Shown here piece by piece: positions 19,901 to 32,004 of a stretch of DNA of 64,000 nucleotides. Source of the DNA: Candidatus Dechloromonas phosphorivorans (GTDB lineage: Bacteria > Pseudomonadota > Gammaproteobacteria > Burkholderiales > Rhodocyclaceae); the NCBI GenBank assembly GCA_016709495.1, contig JADJMS010000026.1, forward strand, positions 25,101 to 89,100. The letters are read 5' to 3'. A program made the position numbers and the translations under genes. A model generated the notes under the pieces. The model worked only from the letters and a program-made list of their open reading frames with translations, made no database searches and was not told the origin of the DNA. Every line of letters starts with the position of its first letter. Within the stretch, counting starts at the first letter, position 1.

Positions 19901-22900
19901 CTGAACCAGACCGGTGAAGTCTTTGCCGTTGACGGTGAGGGTGACGGTGTCGCCGACCTTGGCGTCGCCGCCAACGACGCCGGTGACCGGAATGGTCTGG
20001 CCGGCTTCGGCGACGCTGATGATGTCATCCGCAGTGATATTGGCGTCCAGCGTGATGGTCGGTGCCGGCGGCTTGGTATCGATGCCCACGGTGTCGGTGG
20101 AGCCGCCACCGAGGTTGCCCACGGCGTTGCTGTAGGAGTTGGCGCTGACCGAGACCGAGCCGGTGCCTTCAAACGGCGAACTGGCGGTGAAGGTGGCGGT
20201 AAACACCAGCGGATCGGCTGTCGGCTGCAGGTTGGTCACGGTGCCATTGGCGGCCGTGATGTCGGCGGCGGTAAAGCCGACGGGGGCTTCGCTGAAGGTG
20301 AAGGTGACCACCGAGGTGGTGTCTGCCACATTGAGCGCACTGTCAACAATATTGACCACTACCGACGGCACGTTGGAGCCGGTGTAGCCTTCGGTGTCGG
20401 TCGCGCTGGCGGTGTTGCCAGCGGCATCCGTGGTCGTGACTTTGGCGTCCACAACCTTGTCAGGGTCAGCGGCCAGGTCGGCACCTGGGACGTTGATCGA
20501 GAAGGTTTTACCGGGCTGAACCAGACCGGTGAAGTCTTGCCGTTGACGGTGAGGGTGACGGTGTCGCCGACCTTGGCGTCGCCGCCAACGACGCCGGTGA
20601 CCGGAATGGTCTGGCCGGCTTCGGCGACGCTGATGATGTCATCCGCAGTGATATTGGCGTCCAGCGTGATGGTCGGTGCCGGCGGCTTGGTATCGATGCC
20701 CACGGTGTCGGTGGAGCCGCCACCGAGGTTGCCCACGGCGTTGCTGTAGGAGTTGGCGCTGACCGAGACCGGAGCCGGTGCCTTCAAACGGCGAACTGGC
20801 CGGTGAAGGTAGCGGTACACACCAGCGGATCGGCTGTCGGCTGCAGGTTGGTCACGGTGCCATTGGCGGCCGTGATGTCGGCGGCGGTAAAGCCGACGGG
20901 GGCTTCGCTGAAGGTGAAGGTGACCACCGAGGTGGTGTCTGCCACATTGAGCGCACTGTCAACAATATTGACCACTACCGACGGCACGTTGGAGCCGGTG
21001 TAGCCTTCGGTGTCGGTCGCGCTGGCGGTGTTGCCAGCGGCATCCGTGGTCGTGACTTTGGCGTCCACAACCTTGTCAGGGTCAGCGGCCAGGTCGGCAC
21101 CTGGGACGTTGATCGAGAAGGTTTTACCGGGCAGAACCAGACCAGTGAAGTCTTTGCCGTTGACGGTGAGGGTGACGGTGTCGCCGACCTTGGCGTCGCC
21201 GCCAACGACGCCGGTGACCGGGATGCTCTGGCCGGCTTCGGCGACGCTGATGATGTCATCCGCAGTGATATTGGCGTCCAGCGTGATGGTCGGTGCCGGC
21301 GGCTTGGTATCGATGCCCACGGTGTCGGTGGAGCCGCCACCGAGGTTGCCCACGGCGTTGCTGTAGGAGTTGGCGCTGACCGAGACCGAGCCGGTGCCTT
21401 CAAACGGCGAACTGGCCGTGAAGGTAGCGGTAAACACCAGCGGATCGGCTGTCGGCTGCAGGTTGGTCACGGTGCCATTGGCGGCCGTGATGTCGGCGGC
21501 GGTAAAGCCGACGGGGGCTTCGCTGAAGGTGAAGGTGACCACCGAGGTGGTGTCTGCCACATTGAGCGTGCTGTCGACGATATTGACCACTACCGACGGC
21601 ACGTTGGAGCCGGTGTAGCCTTCGGTGTCGGTCGCGCTCGCGGTGTTGCCAGCGGCATCCGTGGTCGTGACTTTGGCGTCCCTAACCTTGTCAGGGTCAG
21701 CGGCCAGGTCGGCACCGGGGACGTTGATCGAGAAGGTTTTACCGGGCTGAACCAGACCGGTGAAGTCTTTGCCGTTGACGGTGAGGGTGACGGTGTCGCC
21801 GACCTTGGCGTCGCCGCCAACGACGCCGGTGACCGGAATGGTCTGGCCGGCTTCGGCGACGCTGATGATGTCATCCGCAGTGATATTGGCGTCCAGCGTG
21901 ATGGTCGGTGCCGGCGGCTGGGTATCGATGCCCACGGTGTCGGTGGAGCCGCCACCGAGGTTGCCCACGGCGTTGCTGTAGGAGTTGGCGCTGACCGAGA
22001 CCGAGCCGGTGCCTTCAAACGGCGAACTGGCCGTGAAGGTAGCGGTAAACACCAGCGGATCGGCTGTCGGCTGCAGGTTGGTCACGGTGCCATTGGCGGC
22101 CGTGATGTCGGCGGCGGTAAAGCCGACGGGGGCTTCGCTGAAGGTGAAGGTGACCACCGAGGTGGTGTCTGCCACATTGAGCGCACTGTCAACAATATTG
22201 ACCACTACCGACGGCACGTTGGAGCCGGTGTAGCCTTCGGTGTCGGTCGCGCTGGCGGTGTTGCCCGCGGCATCCGTGGTCGTGACTTTGGCGTCCTAAC
22301 CTTGTCAGGGTCAGCGGCCAGGTCGGCACCGGGGACGTTGATCGAGAAGGTTTTACCGGGCTGAACCAGACCGGTGAAGTCTTTGCCGTTGACGGTGAGG
22401 GTGACGGTGTCGCCGACCTTGGCGTCGCCGCCAACGACGCCGGTGACCGGAATGGTCTGGCCGGCTTCGGCGACGCTGATGATGTCATCCGCAGTGATAT
22501 TGGCGTCCAGCGTGATGGTCGGTGCCGGCGGCTTGGTATCGATGCCCACGGTGTCGGTGGAGCCGCCACCGAGGTTGCCCACGGCGTTGCTGTAGGAGTT
22601 GGCGCTGACCGAGACCGAGCCGGTGCCTTCAAACGGCGAACTGGCCGTGAAGGTAGCGGTAAACACCAGCGGATCGGCTGTCGGCTGCAGGTTGGTCACG
22701 GTGCCATTGGCGGCCGTGATGTCGGCGGCGGTAAAGCCGACGGGGGCTTCGCTGAAGGTGAAGGTGACCACCGAGGTGGTGTCTGCCACATTGAGCGCAC
22801 TGTCAACAATATTGACCACTACCGACGGCACGTTGGAGCCGGTGTAGCCTTCGGTGTCGGTCGCGCTGGCGGTGTTGCCAGCGGCATCCGTGGTCGTGAC

Positions 22901-25900
22901 TTTGGCGTCCTAACCTTGTCAGGGTCAGCGGCCAGGTCGGCACCTGGGACGTTGATCGAGAAGGTTTTACCGGGCAGAACCAGACCAGTGAAGTCTTTGC
23001 CGTTGACGGTGAGGGTGACGGTGTCGCCGACCTTGGCGTCGCCGCCAACGACGCCGGTGACCGGGATGCTCTGGCCGGCTTCGGCGACGCTGATGATGTC
23101 ATCCGCAGTGATATTGGCGTCCAGCGTGATGGTCGGTGCCGGCGGCTTGGTATCGATGCCCACGGTGTCGGTGGAGCCGCCACCGAGGTTGCCCACGGCG
23201 TTGCTGTAGGAGTTGGCGCTGACCGAGACCGAGCCGGTGCCTTCAAACGGCGAACTGGCCGTGAAGGTAGCGGTAAACACCAGCGGATCGGCTGTCGGCT
23301 GCAGGTTGGTCACGGTGCCATTGGCGGCCGTGATGTCGGCGGCGGTAAAGCCGACGGGGGCTTCGCTGAAGGTGAAGGTGACCACCGAGGTGGTGTCTGC
23401 CACATTGAGCGCACTGTCAACAATATTGACCACTACCGACGGCACGTTGGAGCCGGTGTAGCCTTCGGTGTCGGTCGCGCTGGCGGTGTTGCCAGCGGCA
23501 TCCGTGGTCGTGACTTTGGCGTCCACAACCTTGTCAGGGTCAGCGGCCAGGTCGGCACCTGGGACGTTGATCGAGAAGGTTTTACCGGGCTGAACCAGAC
23601 CGGTGAAGTCTTTGCCGTTGACGGTGAGGGTGACGGTGTCGCCGACCTTGGCGTCGCCGCCAACGACGCCGGTGACCGGAATGGTCTGGCCGGCTTCGGC
23701 GACGCTGATGATGTCATCCGCAGTGATATTGGCGTCCAGCGTGATGGTCGGTGCCGGCGGCTTGGTATCGATGCCCACGGTGTCGGTGGAGCCGCCACCG
23801 AGGTTGCCCACGGCGTTGCTGTAGGAGTTGGCGCTGACCGAGACCGAGCCGGTGCCTTCAAACGGCGAACTGGCCGTGAAGGTAGCGGTAAACACCAGCG
23901 GATCGGCTGTCGGCTGCAGGTTGGTCACGGTGCCATTGGCGGCCGTGATGTCGGCGGCGGTAAAGCCGACGGGGGCTTCGCTGAAGGTGAAGGTGACCAC
24001 CGAGGTGGTGTCTGCCACATTGAGCGCACTGTCAACAATATTGACCACTACCGACGGCACGTTGGAGCCGGTGTAGCCTTCGGTGTCGGTCGCGCTGGCG
24101 GTGTTGCCAGCGGCATCCGTGGTCGTGACTTTGGCGTCCTAACCTTGTCAGGGTCAGCGGCCAGGTCGGCACCCGGGACGTTGATCGAGAAGGTTTTACC
24201 GGGCTGAACCAGACCGGTGAAGTCTTTGCCGTTGACGGTGAGGGTGACGGTGTCGCCGACCTTGGCGTCGCCGCCAACGACGCCGGTGACCGGAATGGTC
24301 TGGCCGGCTTCGGCGACGCTGATGATGTCATCCGCAGTGATATTGGCGTCCAGCGTGATGGTCGGTGCCGGGGGCTGGGTATCGATGCCCACGGTGTCGG
24401 TGGAGCCGCCACCGAGGTTGCCCACGGCGTTGCTGTAGGAGTTGGCGCTGACCGAGACCGAGCCGGTGCCTTCAAACGGCGAACTGGCCGTGAAGGTAGC
24501 GGTAAACACCAGCGGATCGGCTGTCGGCTGCAGGTTGGTCACGGTGCCATTGGCGGCCGTGATGTCGGCGGCGGTAAAGCCGACGGGGGCTTCGCTGAAG
24601 GTGAAGGTGACCACCGAGGTGGTGTCTGCCACATTGAGCGCACTGTCAACAATATTGACCACTACCGACGGCACGTTGGAGCCGGTGTAGCCTTCGGTGT
24701 CGGTCGCGCTGGCGGTGTTGCCAGCGGCATCCGTGGTCGTGACTTTGGCGTCCACAACCTTGTCAGGGTCAGCGGCCAGGTCGGCACCGGGGACGTTGAT
24801 CGAGAAGGTTTTACCGGGCTGAACCAGACCGGTGAAGTCTTTGGCCGTTGACGGTGAGGGTGACGGTGTCGCCGACCTTGGCGTCGCCGCCAACGACGCC
24901 GGTGACCGGAATGGTCTGGCCGGCTTCGGCGACGCTGATGATGTCATCCGCAGTGATATTGGCGTCCAGCGTGATGGTCGGTGCCGGCGGCTTGGTATCG
25001 ATGCCCACGGTGTCGGTGGAGCCGCCACCGAGGTTGCCCACGGCGTTGCTGTAGGAGTTGGCGCTGACCGAGACCGAGCCGGTGCCTTCAAACGGCGAAC
25101 TGGCCGTGAAGGTAGCGGTAAACACCAGCGGATCGGCTGTCGGCTGCAGGTTGGTCACGGTGCCATTGGCGGCCGTGATGTCGGCGGCGGTAAAGCCGAC
25201 GGGGGCTTCGCTGAAGGTGAAGGTGACCACCGAGGTGGTGTCTGCCACATTGAGCGCACTGTCAACAATATTGACCACTACCGACGGCACGTTGGAGCCG
25301 GTGTAGCCTTCGGTGTCGGTCGCGCTGGCGGTGTTGCCAGCGGCATCCGTGGTCGTGACTTTGGCGTCCACAACCTTGTCAGGGTCAGCGGCCAGGTCGG
25401 CACCGGGGACGTTGATCGAGAAGGTTTTACCGGGCTGAACCAGACCGGTGAAGTCTTTGCCGTTGACGGTGAGGGTGACGGTGTCGCCGACCTTGGCGTC
25501 GCCGCCAACGACGCCGGTGACCGGAATGGTCTGGCCGGCTTCGGCGACGCTGATGATGTCATCCGCAGTGATATTGGCGTCCAGCGTGATGGTCGGTGCC
25601 GGGGCTGGTATCGATGCCCACGGTGTCGGTGGAGCCGCCACCGAGGTTGCCCACGGCGTTGCTGTAGGAGTTGGCGCTGACCGAGACCGAGCCGGTGCCT
25701 TCAAACGGCGAACTGGCCGTGAAGGTAGCGGTAAACACCAGCGGATCGGCTGTCGGCTGCAGGTTGGTCACGGTGCCATTGGCGGCCGTGATGTCGGCGG
25801 CGGTAAAGCCGACGGGGGCTTCGCTGAAGGTGAAGGTGACCACCGAGGTGGTGTCTGCCACATTGAGCGCACTGTCAACAATATTGACCACTACCGACGG

Positions 25901-28900
25901 CACGTTGGAGCCGGTGTAGCCTTCGGTGTCGGTCGCGCTGGCGGTGTTGCCAGCGGCATCCGTGGTCGTGACTTTGGCGTCCACAACCTTGTCAGGGGTC
26001 AGCGGCCAGGTCGGCACCTGGGACGTTGATCGAGAAGGTTTTACCGGGCTGAACCAGACCGGTGAAGTCTTTGCCGTTGACGGTGAGGGTGACGGTGTCG
26101 CCGACCTTGGCGTCGCCGCCAACGACGCCGGTGACCGGAATGGTCTGGCCGGCTTCGGCGACGCTGATGATGTCATCCGCAGTGATATTGGCGTCCAGCG
26201 TGATGGTCGGTGCCGGGGCTGGGTATCGATGCCCACGGTGTCGGTGGAGCCGCCACCGAGGTTGCCCACGGCGTTGCTGTAGGAGTTGGCGCTGACCGAG
26301 ACCGAGCCGGTGCCTTCAAACGGCGAACTGGCCGTGAAGGTAGCGAGAAACACCAGCGGATCGGCTGTCGGCTGCAGGTTGGTCACGGTGCCATTGGCGG
26401 CCGTGATGTCGGCGGCGGTAAAGCCGACGGGGGCTTCGCTGAAGGTGAAGGTGACCACCGAGGTGGTGTCTGCCACATTGAGCGCACTGTCAACAATATT
26501 GACCACTACCGACGGCACGTTGGAGCCGGTGTAGCCTTCGGTGTCGGTCGCGCTGGCGGTGTTGCCAGCGGCATCCGTGGTCGTGACTTTGGCGTCCACA
26601 ACCTTGTCAGGGTCAGCGGCCAGGTCGGCACCTGGGACGTTGATCGAGAAGGTTTTACCGGGCTGAACCAGACCGGTGAAGTCTTGCCGTTGACGGTGAG
26701 GGTGACGGTGTCGCCGACCTTGGCGTCGCCGCCAACGACGCCGGTGACCGGAATGGTCTGGCCGGCTTCGGCGACGCTGATGATGTCATCCGCAGTGATA
26801 TTGGCGTCCAGCGTGATGGTCGGTGCCGGGGCTGGGTATCGATGCCCACGGTGTCGGTGGAGCCGCCACCGAGGTTGCCCACGGCGTTGCTGTAGGAGTT
26901 GGCGCTGACCGAGACCGAGCCGGTGCCTTCAAACGGCGAACTGGCCGTGAAGGTAGCGGTAAACACCAGCGGATCGGCTGTCGGCTGCAGGTTGGTCACG
27001 GTGCCATTGGCGGCCGTGATGTCGGCGGCGGTAAAGCCGACGGGGGGCTTCGCTGAAGGTGAAGGTGACCACGGAGGTGGTGTCTGCCACATTGAGCGCA
27101 CTGTCAACAATATTGACCACTACCGACGGCACGTTGGAGCCGGTGTAGCCTTCGGTGTCGGTCGCGCTGGCGGTGTTGCCAGCGGCATCCGTGGTCGTGA
27201 CTTTGGCGTCCACAACCTTGTCAGGGTCAGCGGCCAGGTCGGCACCTGGGACGTTGATCGAGAAGGTTTTACCGGGCTGAACCAGACCGGTGAAGTCTTT
27301 GCCGTTGACGGTGAGGGTGACGGTGTCGCCGACCTTGGCGTCGCCGCCAACGACGCCGGTGACCGGAATGGTCTGGCCGGCTTCGGCGACGCTGATGATG
27401 TCATCCGCAGTGATATTGGCGTCCAGCGTGATGGTCGGTGCCGGCGGCTTGGTATCGATGCCCACGGTGTCGGTGGAGCCGCCACCGAGGTTGCCCACGG
27501 CGTTGCTGTAGGAGTTGGCGCTGACCGAGACCGAGCCGGTGCCTTCAAACGGCGAACTGGCCGTGAAGGTAGCGGTAAACACCAGCGGATCGGCTGTCGG
27601 CTGCAGGTTGGTCACGGTGCCATTGGCGGCCGTGATGTCGGCGGCGGTAAAGCCGACGGGGGCTTCGCTGAAGGTGAAGGTGACCACCGAGGTGGTGTCT
27701 GCCACATTGAGCGCACTGTCAACAATATTGACCACTACCGACGGCACGTTGGAGCCGGTGTAGCCTTCGGTGTCGGTCGCGCTGGCGGTGTTGCCAGCGG
27801 CATCCGTGGTCGTGACTTTGGCGTCCACAACCTTGTCAGGGGTCAGCGGCCAGGTCGGCACCTGGGACGTTGATCGAGAAGGTTTTACCGGGCTGAACCA
27901 GACCGGTGAAGTCTTTGCCGTTGACGGTGAGGGTGACGGTGTCGCCGACCTTGGCGTCGCCGCCAACGACGCCGGTGACCGGAATGGTCTGGCCGGCTTC
28001 GGCGACGCTGATGATGTCATCCGCAGTGATATTGGCGTCCAGCGTGATGGTCGGTGCCGGCGGCTTGGTATCGATGCCCACGGTGTCGGTGGAGCCGCCA
28101 CCGAGGTTGCCCACGGCGTTGCTGTAGGAGTTGGCGCTGACCGAGACCGAGCCGGTGCCTTCAAACGGCGAACTGGCCGTGAAGGTAGCGGTAAACACCA
28201 GCGGATCGGCTGTCGGCTGCAGGTTGGTCACGGTGCCATTGGCGGCCGTGATGTCGGCGGCGGTAAAGCCGACGGGGGCTTCGCTGAAGGTGAAGGTGAC
28301 CACCGAGGTGGTGTCTGCCACATTGAGCGCACTGTCAACAATATTGACCACTACCGACGGCACGTTGGAGCCGGTGTAGCCTTCGGTGTCGGTCGCGCTG
28401 GCGGTGTTGCCCGCGGCATCCGTGGTCGTGACTTTGGCGTCCACAACCTTGTCAGGGTCAGCGGCCAGGTCGGCACCGGGGACGTTGATCGAGAAGGTTT
28501 TACCGGGCTGAACCAGACCGGTGAAGTCTTTGCCGTTGACGGTGAGGGTGACGGTGTCGCCGACCTTGGCGTCGCCGCCAACGACGCCGGTGACCGGAAT
28601 GGTCTGGCCGGCTTCGGCGACGCTGATGATGTCATCCGCAGTGATATTGGCGTCCAGCGTGATGGTCGGTGCCGGCGGCTTGGTATCGATGCCCACGGTG
28701 TCGGTGGAGCCGCCACCGAGGTTGCCCACGGCGTTGCTGTAGGAGTTGGCGCTGACCGAGACCGAGCCGGTGCCTTCAAACGGCGAACTGGCCGTGAAGG
28801 TAGCGGTAAACACCAGCGGATCGGCTGTCGGCTGCAGGTTGGTCACGGTGCCATTGGCGGCCGTGATGTCGGCGGCGGTAAAGCCGACGGGGGCTTCGCT

Positions 28901-31267
28901 GAAGGTGAAGGTGACCACCGAGGTGGTGTCTGCCACATTGAGCGCACTGTCAACAATATTGACCACTACCGACGGCACGTTGGAGCCGGTGTAGCCTTCG
29001 GTGTCGGTCGCGCTGGCGGTGTTGCCAGCGGCATCCGTGGTCGTGACTTTGGCGTCCACAACCTTGTCAGGGTCAGCGGCCAGGTCGGCACCTGGGACGT
29101 TGATCGAGAAGGTTTTACCGGGCAGAACCAGACCAGTGAAGTCTTGCCGTTGACGGTGAGGGTGACGGTATCGCCGACCTTGGCGTCGCCGCCAACGACG
29201 CCGGTGACCGGGATGCTCTGGCCGGCTTCGGCGACGCTGATGATGTCATCCGCAGTGATATTGGCGTCCAGCGTGATGGTCGGTGCTGGCGGCTGGGTAT
29301 CGATGCCCACGGTGTCGGTGGAGCCGCCACCGAGGTTGCCCACGGCGTTGCTGTAGGAGTTGGCGCTGACCGAGACCGAGCCGGTGCCTTCAAACGGCGA
29401 ACTGGCCGTGAAGGTAGCGGTAAACACCAGCGGATCGGCTGTCGGCTGCAGGTTGGTCACGGTGCCATTGGCGGCCGTGATGTCGGCGGCGGTAAAGCCG
29501 ACGGGGGCTTCGCTGAAGGTGAAGGTGACCACCGAGGTGGTGTCTGCCACATTGAGCGCACTGTCAACAATATTGACCACTACCGACGGCACGTTGGAGC
29601 CGGTGTAGCCTTCGGTGTCGGTCGCGCTGGCGGTGTTGCCAGCGGCATCCGTGGTCGTGACTTTGGCGTCCACAACCTTGTCAGGGTCAGCGGCCAGGTC
29701 GGCACCTGGGACGTTGATCGAGAAGGTTTTACCGGGCTGAACCAGACCGGTGAAGTCTTTGCCGTTGACGGTGAGGGTGACGGTGTCGCCGACCTTGGCG
29801 TCGCCGCCAACGACGCCGGTGACCGGAATGGTCTGGCCGGCTTCGGCGACGCTGATGATGTCATCCGCAGTGATATTGGCGTCCAGCGTGATGGTCGGTG
29901 CCGGCGGGCTGGGTATCGATGCCCACGGTGTCGGTCGAGCCGCCACCGAGGTTGCCCACGGCGTTGCTGTAGGAGTTGGCGCTGACCGAGACCGAGCCGG
30001 TGCCTTCAAACGGCGAACTGGCCGTGAAGGTAGCGGTAAAACACCAGCGGATCGGCTGTCGGCTGCAGGTTGGTCACGGTGCCATTGGCGGCCGTGATGT
30101 CGGCGGCGGTAAAGCCGACGGGGGGCTTCGCTGAAGGTGAAGGTGACCACCGAGGTGGTGTCTGCCACATTGAGCGCACTGTCAACAATATTGACCACTA
30201 CCGACGGCACGTTGGAGCCGGTGTAGCCTTCGGTGTCGGTCGCGCTGGCGGTGTTGCCAGCGGCATCCGTGGTCGTGACTTTGGCGTCCACAACCTTGTC
30301 AGGGTCAGCGGCCAGGTCGGCGCCGGGGACATCAATGGAGAAGGTCTTGTCGGCCGCTACCAGCCCGGTGAAGGTCTTTGCCGTTGACGGTGAGGGTGAC
30401 GGTGTCGCCGACCTTGGCGTCGCCGCCAACGACGCCGGTGACCGGAATGGTCTGGCCGGCTTCGGTGACGCTGATGATGTCATCCGCAGTGATATTGGCG
30501 TCCAGCGTGATGGTCGGTGCCGGACTGGGCACCGGAGCAGGCACCGGCGTCGCATCAGGCACCGGCGTCGGTTCAGGCACCGGCGTCGGATCAGGCACCG
30601 GCGTCGGATCAGGCACCGGCGTCGGTTCAGGCACCGGCGTCGGTTCAGGCACCGGCGTCGGTTCAGGCACTGGCGTCGGTTCAGGCACTGGCGTCGGTTC
30701 AGGCACCGGCGTCGGTTCAGGCACCGGCGTCGGTTCAGGCACCGGCGTCGGTTCAGACACCGGCGTCGGTTCAGACAACTGTGCCACAACGAGCACCGGG
30801 GCACCATTAATCGTATCTATCACCCGTCCACGATCAGTACCAAACTGAAATGCCAGCGGATCAACGGTTTCAACAATACGCAACAACTCAATAAAACTGT
30901 GGCCTTCTTGACCACCCGCAGCAGCACCAGCCGCAGGGTCTTCCAGTAGCGCATCAAGATCGCCGCCACTGGAAATCGCCTTGGCGATTTTCTGGAACTC
31001 TTTTGGATTGTTGGCAACTGCGCTATCAGCCGCATCCGGCTTGATCTCGGCAGCAACTTCGGCATCCATTTTGGCGGTTTCGCCAGGACGCACTGTCATT
31101 TCACGCCCATCTGCCATCTTCAGCTGGACCTGCGCGCCTTCAGAGGCAACAACCGTTTCACCTTCACGGATGACATCACCTGACTTCAGGCGGCGGGCGT
31201 TGCCTGCAGCATCCCGTGCAAAAGCTTCACCAGTGAGGTTACCAACTTTAGCGATGATTTGGGCCAT
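16907..31267 (-). CDS. Giant LapA-like RTX adhesin with 20 tandem Ig-like units (many frame breaks)
   Basis: Type I-secreted surface adhesin, about 4,790 residues if the frame is restored. Order: an N-terminal retention module (MAQIIAKVGNLTGEAFARD..., residues 1-150) with an Ala-Ala-Gly site (EDPAAGAAAGG) like the LapG protease target; a Pro-rich (EPTPVP) linker, about 165-245; 20 units of 205 residues, each with two Ig-like folds (APTITLDANITADDIISV... and SVVVNIVDSALNVADTT...); a LamG/concanavalin-like domain (about 4345-4605, LSFWIKTSQVG...LEDARIYDGALTDAQAKA); RTX Ca2+-binding nonapeptides (GGAGADTLTGGAGSDVL); and a C-terminal secretion signal. The frame is broken by about 17 one-base indels in homopolymers and at 17453-17455. 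The consensus unit is fully open, so the native gene is probably intact. The exporter genes lie upstream. Confidence 0.88.
18231..30525 (-). repeat. Tandem array of 20 units of about 615 bp in the adhesin
   Basis: Landmark sequences recur at 18295, 18910, 19524, 20139, about 20754, 21370, 21985, 22599, 23213, 23828, 24442, 25058, 25671, 26286, 26899, 27515, 28131, 28746, 29360 and about 29974. The spacing is 613-616 bp (205 codons, plus or minus single-base indels). Units are almost identical at DNA level. Subtypes differ at a few sites (QTIPVTG/QSIPVTG, LVQPGK/LVLPGK). Confidence 0.97.
30536..30775 (-). repeat. 18-bp minisatellite coding the EPTPVP linker
   Basis: About 13 copies of an 18-bp unit (GGTTCAGGCACCGGCGTC on the plus strand) encode repeats of EPTPVP with D/E and S/P variants. 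It forms a stiff Pro-rich spacer between the retention module and the Ig array. The copy number is likely to vary between isolates. Confidence 0.92.
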
Positions 31268-31316
31268 GACAGTTTTCCAGATTTATTGACGATGTCGCCA
31301 GTGTAGGAAAACTGTC
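31268..31316 (-). promoter_or_regulatory. 11-bp inverted repeat abutting the adhesin start codon
   Basis: Perfect arms GACAGTTTTCC (31268-31278) and GGAAAACTGTC (31306-31316) are separated by 27 bp. In the mRNA the 3' arm contains the only Shine-Dalgarno-like GGA and ends directly at the ATG. It could therefore hide the ribosome site as a hairpin, or serve as an operator at DNA level. Confidence 0.6.
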
Positions 31317-31351
31317 CAGACAAATCTATTGGACCAAAGTACAGTTTTTCT

Positions 31352-31377
31352 GCCCCTGTCTCAGCATGAGCAGGGGC
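31352..31377. repeat. Inverted repeat in the adhesin leader
   Basis: Arms GCCCCTG / CAGGGGC with a 12-bp loop, just after the LuxR gene stop. There is no T tract on the correct side, so it is not a standard terminator. It may be an attenuator-like structure or a 3' stabiliser of the upstream message. Confidence 0.45.
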
Positions 31378-31386
31378 TTGTCTCGT

Positions 31387-32004
31387 CTAAACCTGCAGGC
31401 CGTTGATACGCAAAGAGAGTTGCAAACGATCGCGCAATTCAAGCTTTTCGAAAATCGCTGTCATGTGCGCTTTGACGGTACGTTCAGAAATATTCAACTG
31501 AGCAGCGATTTCCCTGTTGCTTGCTCCGCCCGCAACCAGTCGGGCAACCTGACGCTCGCGATCAGAAAGCTTATCGCTCCAGCGTTCATTTCTGGCTTGG
31601 CTGGGACGTTGACCGAGAGTCTTTGCCGTTGCGCCCACCATCCGCTGCAATAATGATTGTCCAATCCATAGTCCACCATTGCCCACAGCCAGAGCGACCT
31701 GACGTAACACCTCTGGCGCCGCTCGGCTATTGCAGCAACCAGCAGCGCCAGCGGAAAGCGCACTCATCACCAGCTCTTCGTCCGGTTCGTCACTTAGTAC
31801 CACGACCGGATGCCCACTGGAAAAATCGACACCAAACAATACTTCAGCAAGTATTTGACCGGCCCGCAAACGACACCAGATCACGCCAGGCTTGTTCAAT
31901 CCCCGCATTTCACTTGCCGCACCAACAATTTCTGCGCCAGGGAAGGCCTCATGCCAGCCGGGCAAGCCATTGGGATCGGAATCAATTATCCAGTGCTGCA
32001 TCAT
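31387..32004 (-). CDS. LuxR-type response-regulator-like transcription factor
   Basis: A 205-residue protein with a receiver-like N-terminal domain and a C-terminal LuxR/FixJ helix-turn-helix (LSDRERQVARLVAGGASNREIAAQLNISERTVKAHMTAIFEKL). The receiver looks degenerate. The acidic pair near the N-terminus remains (IDSDP), but the usual phospho-acceptor Asp after beta-3 is replaced (GVIWCRLRAG) and the conserved Lys is missing (GAAGCCNSRA). It may therefore work without phosphorylation. The start overlaps the HlyD stop by 4 bp and the adhesin begins about 120 bp downstream. It is an obvious candidate regulator of the adhesin; that role is inferred. Confidence 0.86.
   Translation of the reverse strand: MMQHWIIDSDPNGLPGWHEAFPGAEIVGAASEMRGLNKPGVIWCRLRAGQILAEVLFGVDFSSGHPVVVLSDEPDEELVMSALSAGAAGCCNSRAAPEVLRQVALAVGNGGLWIGQSLLQRMVGATAKTLGQRPSQARNERWSDKLSDRERQVARLVAGGASNREIAAQLNISERTVKAHMTAIFEKLELRDRLQLSLRINGLQV

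Noticed and set aside
19281..30375. Phase variation or programmed frameshifting in the adhesin
   Set aside because: Indels occur in different short runs of only 3-6 bases, many times in one gene, and the same error type breaks pcnB and lpxK. Sequencing error is simpler.
18231..30525. Long plus-strand open frames (up to 528 codons) in the repeat region
   Set aside because: They are antisense shadows of the Ig-like repeat; the composition (VGHGAIGGRDVGGGKADGG) is not protein-like, and the minus-strand frame has clear domains.
18231..30525. CRISPR array
   Set aside because: Units are 615 bp, fully coding and have no unique spacers.
31352..31377. Rho-independent terminator after the LuxR gene
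   Set aside because: The stem lacks a T tract on the minus strand.
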